Shown here: positions 35,449-44,084 of the stretch, piece by piece | Position numbering within the stretch: position 1 is the stretch's first letter | Layout: the number at the start of each line of letters is the position of its first letter | Source: JAEYOM01 sp036260935 | Lineage (GTDB): Bacteria > Bacillota > Clostridia > Acetivibrionales > DTU013 | Direction of reading: 5' to 3' | Assembly (NCBI GenBank): GCA_036260935.1 | Contig: DATALQ010000014.1 | Coordinates: 1 to 64,000, forward strand | Length of the DNA: 64,000 bases | Notes under the pieces: generated by a model | The model's input: only the letters and a program-made list of their open reading frames with translations | The model's database searches: none | What the model was told of the DNA's origin: nothing | Program-made: the position numbers and the translations under genes

Positions 35449-36342
35449 ATGAAACCATATGAGTTGCTGACACTTGTCTTGAATAAGATTGAGTATAATT
35501 TGACTGATAAACTTGACATAGATGAATTGGCCACATATGTTTCGTTGTCTTCCGTACATCTGCAGAGGATTTTTAAATTTGCCTTTGGATTGCCGATTGC
35601 AGGTTATATCCGTTCGCGAAGATTATCGGCAAGCCTTGAGAGTCTGCTCAAAACCAGTTCTAACGTATTGGATATAGCATATGAATATGGATTTGAATTT
35701 GAGCAGTCATATATAAGAGCTTTCAAGCGGGAATATGGCTTGACTCCCGGAGAACTTCGCAAAACAGGGCAGATTGTTCAGGTAACGCCTCCGCTTCAGC
35801 TTTTTGATTCAAACAGGTTGTCCGATGGTGTTTTCTTTGGACCGCAAATTGTTATGGTTCCGCAGTTTTATGTCGTTGGCAGACGTCATTTGATACCTTT
35901 CCGGGATTCGGTTGAATTACCGCCTAAAGTAGCAAAGGATTTTTGGCAAAATGATCGAGGCTTGATCAATAACACCGTTAACCCCAACGTATACTTCGGG
36001 TTGACGAGAATTCCGGCGGGAGATATTGATTACTCATATTACCTTACATCGGTGCGGGTTAAGGAATTGAAAAACATCCCATATGGTCTTGAGGGTGATT
36101 CATTTCCTGCTTCTTTGTGTGCGCGGTTTCACTATATCGGTCCCCACCATTACTATGATATCAGTGCGGATATTGCCCGGGGTATGTATAATTCAATAGT
36201 AGCGTTTGCAAACGATAAAAATGCGAAGTATGATTCATTTCACAACAGGCTGTTTTTTGAGAAGATAGATACTGCGTCGTATGATGGAACCTACTGTCAA
36301 ATGGAGTGGTTCACACCTGTTTTTGAAAAAAAGAATAAATAA
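35449..36342 (+). CDS. AraC-family regulator with GyrI-like effector-binding domain
   Basis: A 297-residue regulator with the same two-part design as the gene at 11105. An N-terminal AraC helix-turn-helix pair occupies residues 1-105 (LDIDELATYVSLSSVHLQRI, VLDIAYEYGFEFEQSYIRAF, GLTPGELRK). A C-terminal effector-binding domain runs from ~140 to 297 (FYVVGRRHLIPF, YYLTSVRVKELKNIP, DGTYCQMEWFTPV). The ATG follows GAGGTACTGGTA, a modest site. It precedes the methyltransferase by about 75 bases and could control it. Ligand unknown. Confidence 0.87.
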   Translation: MKPYELLTLVLNKIEYNLTDKLDIDELATYVSLSSVHLQRIFKFAFGLPIAGYIRSRRLSASLESLLKTSSNVLDIAYEYGFEFEQSYIRAFKREYGLTPGELRKTGQIVQVTPPLQLFDSNRLSDGVFFGPQIVMVPQFYVVGRRHLIPFRDSVELPPKVAKDFWQNDRGLINNTVNPNVYFGLTRIPAGDIDYSYYLTSVRVKELKNIPYGLEGDSFPASLCARFHYIGPHHYYDISADIARGMYNSIVAFANDKNAKYDSFHNRLFFEKIDTASYDGTYCQMEWFTPVFEKKNK

Positions 36343-36418
36343 TGATTAAAAATGTTCATTTTTATTTCACAGCAATGGTATGCTTATTTTCAAGAACTGG
36401 GCAGGAGGTATGCTGAAA

Positions 36419-37171
36419 ATGACTTTTTCAAGAAACGAGATACTGGATATTATGAGGAATGAACGGTATCCGCTCTCCTCTAAATATGACCCTGACTGGA
36501 TACTTCAAAATGCGGCTGGTTCCCATTGCCTTTGGCTTCAGGAATCGCTTGCGCAGGAAATGAATGTGATGCCTGGTATGCGTGTCCTGGATTTAGGCTG
36601 CGGTAAAGCAATAAGTTCCATATTTCTCTCAAAGGAGTTCGGCGTAAAAGTCTGGGCAACGGACTTGTGGTACGGTCCGACAGATAACTGGAAACGTATC
36701 AGTGAAGCGGGCGTAGAGGATATGGTTTTCCCTATCCGCGCTGACGCCAAAGAGTTGCCGTTTCCGGACGGTTATTTTGACATTCTGATGAGCGTTAATT
36801 CATTGTTTTTTTATGTAACGGACGGGCAATTCTTGAGAGAAAAGATTCTCAGGCATGTAAAGCCGGGTGGTGAAATAGGTGTCATTGTACCGGGATTTTA
36901 CAGGGAATACACCGATGGCATTCCCGAAGATTTGAAGCCATATTGGCTGGATGAGCTTAATAAATGGCATACGCTGGATTGGTGGGTGGATTGCTTTACT
37001 GCATCTGAAGCGGTTGATATCCTTATTGCTGACACTCTGCCGGATAACGAGGGTAACACGATTTACAAAAAGTCCGCTATGATTGTCAATGCTCACGAGG
37101 AACCCTTCAATGCCATAGCAGGAGATAATATCACATTTATACGCATTATTGCGAAACGTAAAGAGGGATAA
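36419..37171 (+). CDS. SAM-dependent methyltransferase (class I)
   Basis: About 250 aa with a Rossmann SAM-binding fold: motif I VLDLGCGKAISSIFL, acidic residue at the end of strand 2 (WATDLW), and PFPDGYFDILMSVNSLFFY for motifs II/III, then VKPGGEIGVIVPG. The substrate is unknown. I favour the ATG at 36419 because AGGAGGT ends 10 bases upstream; ATGs at 36380 and 36410 are in frame. The stop is two bases before the GTG of the next gene, so the two form a tight operon. Confidence 0.85.
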   Translation: MTFSRNEILDIMRNERYPLSSKYDPDWILQNAAGSHCLWLQESLAQEMNVMPGMRVLDLGCGKAISSIFLSKEFGVKVWATDLWYGPTDNWKRISEAGVEDMVFPIRADAKELPFPDGYFDILMSVNSLFFYVTDGQFLREKILRHVKPGGEIGVIVPGFYREYTDGIPEDLKPYWLDELNKWHTLDWWVDCFTASEAVDILIADTLPDNEGNTIYKKSAMIVNAHEEPFNAIAGDNITFIRIIAKRKEG

Positions 37172-37173
37172 GC

Positions 37174-37920
37174 GTGTCGGAAACTATTGAATATAAAAGC
37201 GAAATAATTATGGATACGTTGAAAAATGAGATTTGCACCAAAATGGGGAATCAAGCATGGGATATCTTGACGGACGGCATAGGCGTTCCTGATATCGACA
37301 GCGAATTCAAATTCGGCTGCAAGACGATGTGCGAGTTTATGCGCCGCTTTGACGGTATGACCGATACTACGACGGCAAAACTTGTTCTAAGCCGTGTGCG
37401 GCATGGACTAAGACATTCGCAGTTTAGTCGGGAAAGAGAGAAATTTGCCAGGTGTGGTTACAATATTGATGCGTTTATTGAAACCAATTATAAAGAGGAT
37501 GTTGAAAACTTTACCCGTTTACGCGATACAGGCGGGAATTTTTATGGTCAGCCTATTACAAGCGAGGTTTATGATTTTATATTTAGTGCGGGTATACTTT
37601 CAAATGATATACGAAAGGGATCGGCAATACATATTACAGCTTTTCCATATGATATAGTTAATTACATAAAAGAAACCGATGAGCGAAAAAAACGTTATTA
37701 TGCCTGCCATTGCCCGTTTGCACGGGAATCTATACTAAATGAAGGCGAAGAAGTATCAAAGACACTGTGTTATTGTAGTCTGGGTCACGCGAAAGTCATG
37801 TGGGAAGCGATATTAAATATTGAGCTTGACGGAGAAGTGCTTCAATCTGTGCTTGGCGGAGATTTGATGTGTAAATATGTTATTTTTTTGCCGGACGAAA
37901 TTGTGAGAAAGTATACTTAA
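37174..37920 (+). CDS. Cysteine-rich protein of unknown function, coupled to the methyltransferase
   Basis: A 248-residue soluble protein. The N-terminal ~150 residues are helical; the C-terminal third has a cysteine cluster, YYACHCPFARESI and LCYCSLGHAKVMWEAIL, followed by LGGDLMCKYVIFLP. That end resembles the C-terminal half of the ATC-hydrolase / V4R-like group (E-x-L ... GGDxxC), and may be what is called DUF6144; this is a weak resemblance. The GTG start lies two bases after the methyltransferase stop, so the pair is co-translated. I do not recognise a function; a ligand-binding or metal-binding role for the CHC/CYC pair is a guess. Confidence 0.7.
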   Translation: MSETIEYKSEIIMDTLKNEICTKMGNQAWDILTDGIGVPDIDSEFKFGCKTMCEFMRRFDGMTDTTTAKLVLSRVRHGLRHSQFSREREKFARCGYNIDAFIETNYKEDVENFTRLRDTGGNFYGQPITSEVYDFIFSAGILSNDIRKGSAIHITAFPYDIVNYIKETDERKKRYYACHCPFARESILNEGEEVSKTLCYCSLGHAKVMWEAILNIELDGEVLQSVLGGDLMCKYVIFLPDEIVRKYT

Positions 37921-38463
37921 GCAAAATTTAGTGGACCAACCCTAATTAAGCAGGATTGAGCTGATATCCATATCATAATTTTCTAAACAAGACTCATGGC
38001 GGTATTTATACTCTTGATCGCTTTGCGAAGCTCGGTGATTATTATATAAATAGCGAAACCTTCCGAAATCATCTCAAAGTAATTAAAAAGAGCTTTCCTC
38101 AGTTCATTAAAGAGGCTATCTCAAATTATGTGACAAGATGTTTGTAAGGTACATTTTGATCGCAGGTCTGAGCACTTTATTTTCTCGATATTTGAAGCAT
38201 TATCGGCGTAAGCTGGCTGAAGGGCACGGGTCCCGCCGGTGATACTGTTATGCGTTGAAATATATCGGGACTTGCGTAAGTTATAAAAAAGTAATGGAAT
38301 TATTTAGGCAGGTCTGGTACATTAATTAGTATATGAATCGTTTTACAGAAAGCGGCTCTATTTTTTCTGGTTAACGAAAAGCCTGGCTTGTACGTATAGA
38401 ACCGGGGAGAGTGTACCCTGACTAAAGCATCCGGAGAGGATTCAGGAGAGGATTAATTTTCAA
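37921..38463. other. Gene-poor stretch with a decayed open frame
   Basis: About 540 bases. The plus frame 37965-38147 is open for 60 codons without a start, and reads THGGIYTLDRFAKLGDYYIN then RNHLKVIKKSFPQFIKEAI before its stop. The composition is protein-like, so it is probably a remnant of an unknown gene. The rest contains stops in all frames. A GGAGAGGATT-type site near 38445 belongs to the MFS gene downstream. No RNA gene or terminator was recognised. Confidence 0.45.
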
Positions 38464-39753
38464 ATGAAAAATATATTGTTTAAGCATAAATTACTGCGTA
38501 CACTTGTCGAACTGCGCGGCAATCCTCGTGCCTGTGTCTATACCGAGCCTATGTGGGGACTTTCCATGAACCTGTGTCTGCCTTATGCAACGGTATATAT
38601 GCTTTCTTTCGGCATGGGTGATGTACAGGTTGGAATTGTCACTTCGATTTATATGTTTTCCCAGATGATCTTTGCATTTTTATCAGGCGCTATCATTGAT
38701 AAAATGGGGCGCAGAAAGAGTACTGCGGTATTCGATTTCCTGGCCTGGAGCCTTCCTTGCGTTATATGGGCCTTCAGTCAGGGCTTCTGGTTCTTTGTCG
38801 TAGCTGCATTGCTTAACGGTATGATGAAGATAACCACGGTATCCTGGGATTGTCTGCTGGTAGAGGATGCTCCAAAGGATAAAATAACTCATATATATTC
38901 CTGGGTCATAATTTCAGGTAATCTCTCCGCACTGTTTGCACCGATATCCTCAATCCTGGTAGCAAAGCTGACGATGGCGCCGGCTATACGAATACTCTAT
39001 ATCAATGCTTTTATTATTATGACAGCAAAGATATTGATCCTGTATAAGTTCTCAACGGAAACCGGTACCGGTAAAATTAGGCGCGAGGCATCCCGCAATA
39101 TGTCATGGAGTGAAATGCTGTCCGGATATAAGAGCGCGTTGCGCAAGATACTGACTTCTCAAGGTACAATATTTGCAATAATCATCAGTATACTGGTAGA
39201 GATTGTTGCTATGCTTGGAATGACCTTCTGGCAGATAATTGCTTCCCGCCGCATCGGTATTCCGGATACATTATTGCCCATTTTTCCGATGGCCCGAAGC
39301 ATACTTTCCATTGTCCTTTTCTTCACTATCATCTCGCATATAAAGCAAACGAAGCTGAAATGGCCGCTGTATGGAGGATTCTTGAGTTCCATAGCCGGTT
39401 GTATAATGCTGATATCAATTACAAACACCGGTGTGTGGGGATATGTAATATTATCGGTTTCTTTGGTTTTTGATGCGCTGGGTGGAGCTATTTTAGGTAC
39501 GCTCAGAGAATCTCTGGTCGCTATCCATGTTGACCCTGTGGAGCGTTCAGGAATTATGGCCTTGCTTCAGACGACAGTAATGCTTGTGAGCGTACCGTTC
39601 GGATACATAGGCGGGTTGCTGAGTGATATTTCAAGGATTTTGCCCTTTGTGCTTAGTATTACGTTGTTGCTGCTGGGTGTCCTGGCAACTGCTTTATTTT
39701 ATCACCGATCTTCCATAAACTTTGTAAAAGATGATTTGCATGGGAATTTGTAA
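38464..39753 (+). CDS. Major facilitator superfamily transporter
   Basis: A 429-residue membrane protein with about twelve hydrophobic segments. The loop 2-3 motif of MFS carriers appears as GAIIDKMGRRKSTAVFDF (residues ~77-94), and a central cytoplasmic loop (TGTGKIRREASRN) divides two halves. It resembles drug-efflux-type MFS proteins of Firmicutes, but the substrate is unknown. The ATG follows a GGAGAGGATT region with long spacing. A GNAT-type gene starts 28 bases downstream, suggesting an operon. Confidence 0.88.
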   Translation: MKNILFKHKLLRTLVELRGNPRACVYTEPMWGLSMNLCLPYATVYMLSFGMGDVQVGIVTSIYMFSQMIFAFLSGAIIDKMGRRKSTAVFDFLAWSLPCVIWAFSQGFWFFVVAALLNGMMKITTVSWDCLLVEDAPKDKITHIYSWVIISGNLSALFAPISSILVAKLTMAPAIRILYINAFIIMTAKILILYKFSTETGTGKIRREASRNMSWSEMLSGYKSALRKILTSQGTIFAIIISILVEIVAMLGMTFWQIIASRRIGIPDTLLPIFPMARSILSIVLFFTIISHIKQTKLKWPLYGGFLSSIAGCIMLISITNTGVWGYVILSVSLVFDALGGAILGTLRESLVAIHVDPVERSGIMALLQTTVMLVSVPFGYIGGLLSDISRILPFVLSITLLLLGVLATALFYHRSSINFVKDDLHGNL

Positions 39754-39781
39754 CATGTGATTCAAGGAAAGGGACTGCGAT

Positions 39782-40942
39782 ATGGTTCAGGTAACAAGTA
39801 CAAGAAACGAGAATTTTTGTGAAGTACTGGCGCTGATAAACCATGTGTTCGGCAAGGAAAACAGTACTGTAAAAATGGATGATATCTTTACAGACCTTCT
39901 TTGCAGGGACAATATGGAACATATGAGAATTATTAAGGCAGACGGCAAACCTGTATCGGTTATCAACTATGTTATTAATGACGTCGATATAAACGGTTGT
40001 GTTATCAAAGCTGCCAATATCGGCGCGGTATGCACGCATGAAGACTACAGGCACAGGGGCTATTCAAGCCTGATACTTAAGGATTGCCTCGATAAAATGA
40101 GGAATGAGGGCGTGGATTTTCTTTACGTCTCAGGTGAAATCGGTCTATATACTAAAAACAATATTCATATCACCGGTAAAATGCATAGCTTCAACATTGA
40201 GAACAATTATTTGACCGGGCATAAGGAATTGCATAATGGAAAATATGAGGTAAAGGAATGCAGTCATGAAGATATATCCCTTCTCTATACACTCTATGAT
40301 TCGGAAGCGGTAAAATATATAAGGGACAAGCAGCGGTTTTGCGATTTGGCCGGAAGAGTACCAGGTGCTTCTGTATTCAATCATGCAGCAAGGCTCTTTC
40401 AGGTAGAGGAAAAAGGGCAAATACAGGGTTATTTTATATGCGCAATCATTCCAGAAAAGAATGGCGGCTTTAAAATGGAAGTGATTGAATTTGCGGGCAA
40501 GCGTGAAGCGGTTGTGGCAGGAATAATGAAAACTATGGTTCAGTTAAGCCCTGCGAGTATCTCGGGATCCGTACCCTGGTTCGACCGCGGTATGCTCAAA
40601 GTGCTCAAGGATTATGAAATGAAAACAGAAGCCTGTAACTATCCCGGCACCATGAGAATTATCAATTTCACCCAATTCATGCGAAAGCTGAAGCCTTTGT
40701 ATGCACAGGAGAAAAGGCTCGAAAGTATTGAGTTTTGTGAATCCGATGGGCATTATATTATCATGTTGGGCAGTATGGAATTGGCGATTGAGGATAGTAA
40801 AGCAATGCATGATTTGTTTTTGGATAATAATATGGAGTTGCTTAAGAAAGAACATATTACCGGAGACGATACGCTACTTGATATGCTCAAGCTAATCCTT
40901 CCAATACCCGTTCCATACCCATATAACTTAAATTATATTTAG
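39782..40942 (+). CDS. GNAT-family acetyltransferase, Eis-like size
   Basis: 386 residues. The N-terminal half is a GNAT domain with the acetyl-CoA loop TDxxYRHRGYSSLILKDCL-like (ICTHEDYRHRGYSSLILKD region, residues ~82-105) and GVDFLYVSGE. The C-terminal ~200 residues include a second, weaker GNAT-like half and a terminal domain, as in Eis proteins (about 400 aa). Eis-type enzymes acetylate amines, including aminoglycosides. It follows the MFS gene with 28 bases between, so resistance or small-molecule modification is a plausible theme. The ATG follows GGAAAGGGA. Confidence 0.78.
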   Translation: MVQVTSTRNENFCEVLALINHVFGKENSTVKMDDIFTDLLCRDNMEHMRIIKADGKPVSVINYVINDVDINGCVIKAANIGAVCTHEDYRHRGYSSLILKDCLDKMRNEGVDFLYVSGEIGLYTKNNIHITGKMHSFNIENNYLTGHKELHNGKYEVKECSHEDISLLYTLYDSEAVKYIRDKQRFCDLAGRVPGASVFNHAARLFQVEEKGQIQGYFICAIIPEKNGGFKMEVIEFAGKREAVVAGIMKTMVQLSPASISGSVPWFDRGMLKVLKDYEMKTEACNYPGTMRIINFTQFMRKLKPLYAQEKRLESIEFCESDGHYIIMLGSMELAIEDSKAMHDLFLDNNMELLKKEHITGDDTLLDMLKLILPIPVPYPYNLNYI

Positions 40943-41008
40943 CTCTGTAGGCATAATGAAGAAGCGGCTGGTGCATATATATTGATCATTAAGATTGAGG
41001 TGGGAAAA

Positions 41009-41569
41009 ATGATAAACGAAATAAATCCTATGATGTTCAATGATCCGCTCGCCCTGAAAACAGATTGGAAACAGTGCAATATGCTAGGTTCGAACTTTTG
41101 CTCGGAAAAACTCGTTCGCACAGAACCAAACAGGGCGGAATTCCGCTCTACCAACGGCGTATTGGCAATGTACATTGGATTTATCGCTGTGGGGTCGGCA
41201 ATATTAATACTTTCAAAGCTTTCATCCATTGAGGCAATTTTGTTTGGGCTCATGTTTATACTTATAGGCGCGGGACTCATTTTGTTCGCGAACAAGCATA
41301 CCGTCTTTGACAAAACAACATCATCCTTTTTTAAAGGGAGAAAAAAAGCAGAAAAGGCTTCCGCTATTTTAAGTAATATCCATGCCATTCAATTAATCGC
41401 CAAAATCGTCAGGGGAAAAAAGATCTATTATTGTTATGAGTTAAACCTTGTTTTGAATAATGCGGAACGTATCAATATCATATCTCACGGCAATAAAAAA
41501 AGAATACGGGCAGATGCGCATACTCTTTCCGAGTTTTTAGCTGTACCTGTCTGGGATGCCATCGAATAA
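41009..41569 (+). CDS. Small membrane protein of unknown function (two TM helices)
   Basis: 186 residues with two adjacent hydrophobic helices (residues ~45-90, MYIGFIAVGSAILIL and ILFGLMFILIGAGLILF) flanked by soluble parts. The C-terminal ~95 residues read as a beta-rich PH-like domain (KHTVFDKTTSSFFKGRKK, SNIHAIQLIAKIV, ELNLVLNNAERINIISH). Such membrane plus PH-like proteins are common and unassigned. I chose ATG 41009, preceded by GAGGTGGG; a TTG at 40982 is less likely. It lies between the GNAT gene and a CPBP protease in the same orientation. Confidence 0.65.
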   Translation: MINEINPMMFNDPLALKTDWKQCNMLGSNFCSEKLVRTEPNRAEFRSTNGVLAMYIGFIAVGSAILILSKLSSIEAILFGLMFILIGAGLILFANKHTVFDKTTSSFFKGRKKAEKASAILSNIHAIQLIAKIVRGKKIYYCYELNLVLNNAERINIISHGNKKRIRADAHTLSEFLAVPVWDAIE

Positions 41570-41645
41570 CCGCTCCGCGCCAAAGGTGAACACGGCAAAT
41601 TGAGTGTGGAAATTTAATCGGAATTTGTATTTTGAGAGTTGATCT

Positions 41646-42485
41646 ATGGGTACAGGAAAATATCTCGTAAAAACATATATTAGGGCCATCTCGGAAGTAA
41701 TCGCTGCTTTTTTCGTACTCCTTTTTCTATTCAAGATTTTTGAGGTGTTACCAACAGGAGAGTGGGAAAACAAGACTGTAAAATTCAGATTGACCGGATA
41801 CCTGGTAATGCTTTTGCTTCCCGTATTTATGATTTTATTGGATAGAAGCGGTTTTATCAAATATGGCATCACTTTGAAAAACAGCAGCTTGGATGTCGAC
41901 ACAGCGCTATCCTGTTTCATTCCCAGCCTTGCAATAGCTGCAGCACTCCATCTGACCAACTGGCGAAATTGGGGCGGCGCTCTTATAGTAGCGGCAATTG
42001 AAGCAGCAGTCATGGTCATTGTGATTTATATAATTAATAAAAACTCAAACATAAATAGAAACTCAAACAGAACAAAAAACCTGGTCCTCTTATCCTGCAT
42101 TATTATTGTCGGGGGATTACTGCAAGCACTTTTTGGAAGAATGATTTCAGATATTGTTTCATCCTTTGTCAGATTTTTTATTATAGTTGCTCCTGCTGAA
42201 GAGTTCTTTTTTCGAGGGTATGTTCAAACAAAGCTTAATGATGTATTTGAAAAGAACTTTCATCTGCCCGGTGTAAATTTTGGATGGGGTTTGATCGTAT
42301 CATCCCTTTTATTTGGGGTTATGCATGTTTTTAACTCTTACAACCCTTTCCTTTGTTCCTATGACATTTCGCTGCCGTGGGGAATATGGACAATCATACT
42401 GGGATTCATACTGGGACTAATCCGTGAGAAAACCAATAGTTTAACAGCACCTGTAATATTACATGCAGTAATTAACTTTTTCTGA
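41646..42485 (+). CDS. CPBP-family intramembrane metalloprotease
   Basis: 279-residue membrane protein with seven to eight hydrophobic segments. CPBP motifs are present: APAEEFFFRGYVQTKL (Glu-Glu...Arg), LLFGVMHVFN (His) and APVILHAVINFF at the C terminus. It is the second CPBP protease of the window; the first is at 12370, and the two are not close in sequence. The substrate is unknown. It is 76 bases after the small membrane protein and ends in a convergent gap containing a stable stem-loop. Confidence 0.85.
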   Translation: MGTGKYLVKTYIRAISEVIAAFFVLLFLFKIFEVLPTGEWENKTVKFRLTGYLVMLLLPVFMILLDRSGFIKYGITLKNSSLDVDTALSCFIPSLAIAAALHLTNWRNWGGALIVAAIEAAVMVIVIYIINKNSNINRNSNRTKNLVLLSCIIIVGGLLQALFGRMISDIVSSFVRFFIIVAPAEEFFFRGYVQTKLNDVFEKNFHLPGVNFGWGLIVSSLLFGVMHVFNSYNPFLCSYDISLPWGIWTIILGFILGLIREKTNSLTAPVILHAVINFF

Positions 42486-42520
42486 TAAGAACACAGCCGC
42501 AAATACGACAGGGCCTAATA

Positions 42521-42555
42521 GCGGAACAAATAAAAAGTGGATTTATTCGTTCCGC
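42521..42555. terminator. Stable stem-loop in the convergent gap between CPBP and GH16 genes
   Basis: GCGGAAC.AATAAA (from 42521) pairs with TTTATT.GTTCCGC (to 42555), a stem of about 13 bp. It lacks a T run on either side, so it may be a bidirectional terminator or a transcript-end hairpin. Confidence 0.55.
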
Positions 42556-42570
42556 CAAAGCTCCGCTTTA

Positions 42571-44055
42571 TTATTTCATTTCCTCCACGCGTACTTTCGT
42601 TATATATACCGTGGCAGTTGAACCCCTGTGCCCGAGATTGAACTCGAGCCTTCCGTTCGGATCGTCCTTGTCTTTCATTTCAAATTCATATGTGTAGGTT
42701 TTCCATTTCTTTGAGACGGATAGTGTCGTATCCGGAAGATAACGTATCCAGTTATTATCCGGAGCCGATACGCAAACTATGATATCTCTTGTTTCATCAG
42801 CGCGTGCATCAAAAACGACTTTGTATTTTTTCCCCTTTAGCATGGGGAGATTGGGCTGTACCAGCTGCACGGAATAATCGACGATGCCTTCTTTTTTTGT
42901 GGTAATCGTCAGCATTTCGTCCTTGATTTCTGCAGCACCCTCTCCGCTTTGGAATAAAAGGAATTTCCAGTCGATATCGTCCGTCAGGTCTTCTGCTTCG
43001 GAAAAGTTACCGTTACGAATATAGTTTCCGTCTTCAAGCGGCTCAGCGAATGTCTTCTTGGGTTTCTGAACATTCATGTCGTATGTAGGCTTCTGATAAA
43101 CCCTTACATAATCGATCTGATACTCCGCATTGTCGAAGTTGGTTGTTGCATCGGGATTGCCCGGCCAGGTGCCGCCTACTGCTAGATTTAGCTGCACGAA
43201 AAACGGCTGATTGAACGGAGCGGGATAAGGCTTTTCATCCCCGCCGCTTACCGCGGTAAACCAATCGTTCACGGTTTTGTACAGGTTACCGTCAATGTAA
43301 AATCTCATTTCTCCCGGCTCCCACTCCACCGAGAATTCATGGAAATCACTCGCGAACGTGCCGTTGGCAAGTACATAGGTGCCCTGCTGCTGAGCATGCG
43401 GTTCTCCATAATGTATGGTTCCGTAGGCTGTATTCGTCTGGTTTCCGAGCACCTCCATGATGTCGATTTCACCGCATTTCGGCCACTGGCCGTAACGGCT
43501 CTCGTCCTGCGGCATCATCCATATGGCCGGCCAAAGACCCTTTCCCTCGGGGACCTTTGCACGGACTACAACCTTGCCGTAGGTGAAATCCTTCCTGTTC
43601 TGTGTAGTGACCTTTCCCGACGTGTAATAGTCCTTCCCGCCGGCATCCGCAGCTTTAATGGCTTTAATCACAAGCTGTCCGTCTCTGACAAAGACATTTT
43701 TCTCAGAAGTCGTATATTCCTGCAGTTCATTATTTGTCCAGCCGGGCTGGTGCGGTTCGTAATTCCATATGTTCGTATCCAGGCTGTTTCCGTCGAATTC
43801 ATCATTCCACAGCAATGTATATCCGTCATACTGGGGAATAGCTGCAGGGGAAGCCGGAGTATCCGTGGTAGCCGTAGCAGCGGAAGTAGCAGTAGCAGCA
43901 GGAGCAGCCGTAGTTGCAGCAACGGCCTGGGTTGCCGTGTCAGCCGGCATGGTTTCTTCGCTCCTGGTCTGTTCGGTCACATTACCGCAGCCTGCCACAC
44001 TCCCGAGTAACAAGGCCACCGAAACAAACAGGCGGAGACTTTTCTTAATGCTCAT
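42571..44055 (-). CDS. GH16 beta-glucanase (laminarinase-type) lipoprotein with CBM4/9-like domain
   Basis: Extracellular endo-beta-glucanase, ~494 aa. The signal peptide ends in lipobox VAGC (Cys23), followed by an Ala/Thr-rich linker to residue ~75. The GH16 domain spans ~80-325, with the catalytic motif GEIDIMEVLG (Glu196, Asp198, Glu201) and aromatic WPAIWMMP. The C-terminal ~150 residues (RNGNFSE, LKGKKYKVVFDARA, ATVYITKVRVEE) look like a CBM4_9 jelly-roll. The ATG follows GGGAGAGGA, and the gene starts 29 bases after the GH5 stop: one operon. The substrate is probably beta-1,3 or mixed-linkage glucan. Confidence 0.93.
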   Translation of the reverse strand: MSIKKSLRLFVSVALLLGSVAGCGNVTEQTRSEETMPADTATQAVAATTAAPAATATSAATATTDTPASPAAIPQYDGYTLLWNDEFDGNSLDTNIWNYEPHQPGWTNNELQEYTTSEKNVFVRDGQLVIKAIKAADAGGKDYYTSGKVTTQNRKDFTYGKVVVRAKVPEGKGLWPAIWMMPQDESRYGQWPKCGEIDIMEVLGNQTNTAYGTIHYGEPHAQQQGTYVLANGTFASDFHEFSVEWEPGEMRFYIDGNLYKTVNDWFTAVSGGDEKPYPAPFNQPFFVQLNLAVGGTWPGNPDATTNFDNAEYQIDYVRVYQKPTYDMNVQKPKKTFAEPLEDGNYIRNGNFSEAEDLTDDIDWKFLLFQSGEGAAEIKDEMLTITTKKEGIVDYSVQLVQPNLPMLKGKKYKVVFDARADETRDIIVCVSAPDNNWIRYLPDTTLSVSKKWKTYTYEFEMKDKDDPNGRLEFNLGHRGSTATVYITKVRVEEMK

Positions 44056-44084
44056 AACAAAAATCCTCTCCCTTCATGAATATA

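Noticed and set aside
43339..44010. Plus-strand frame rich in Ser/Arg opposite the GH16 gene
   Set aside because: Its low-complexity stretch is the complement of the Ala/Thr linker of the GH16 lipoprotein.
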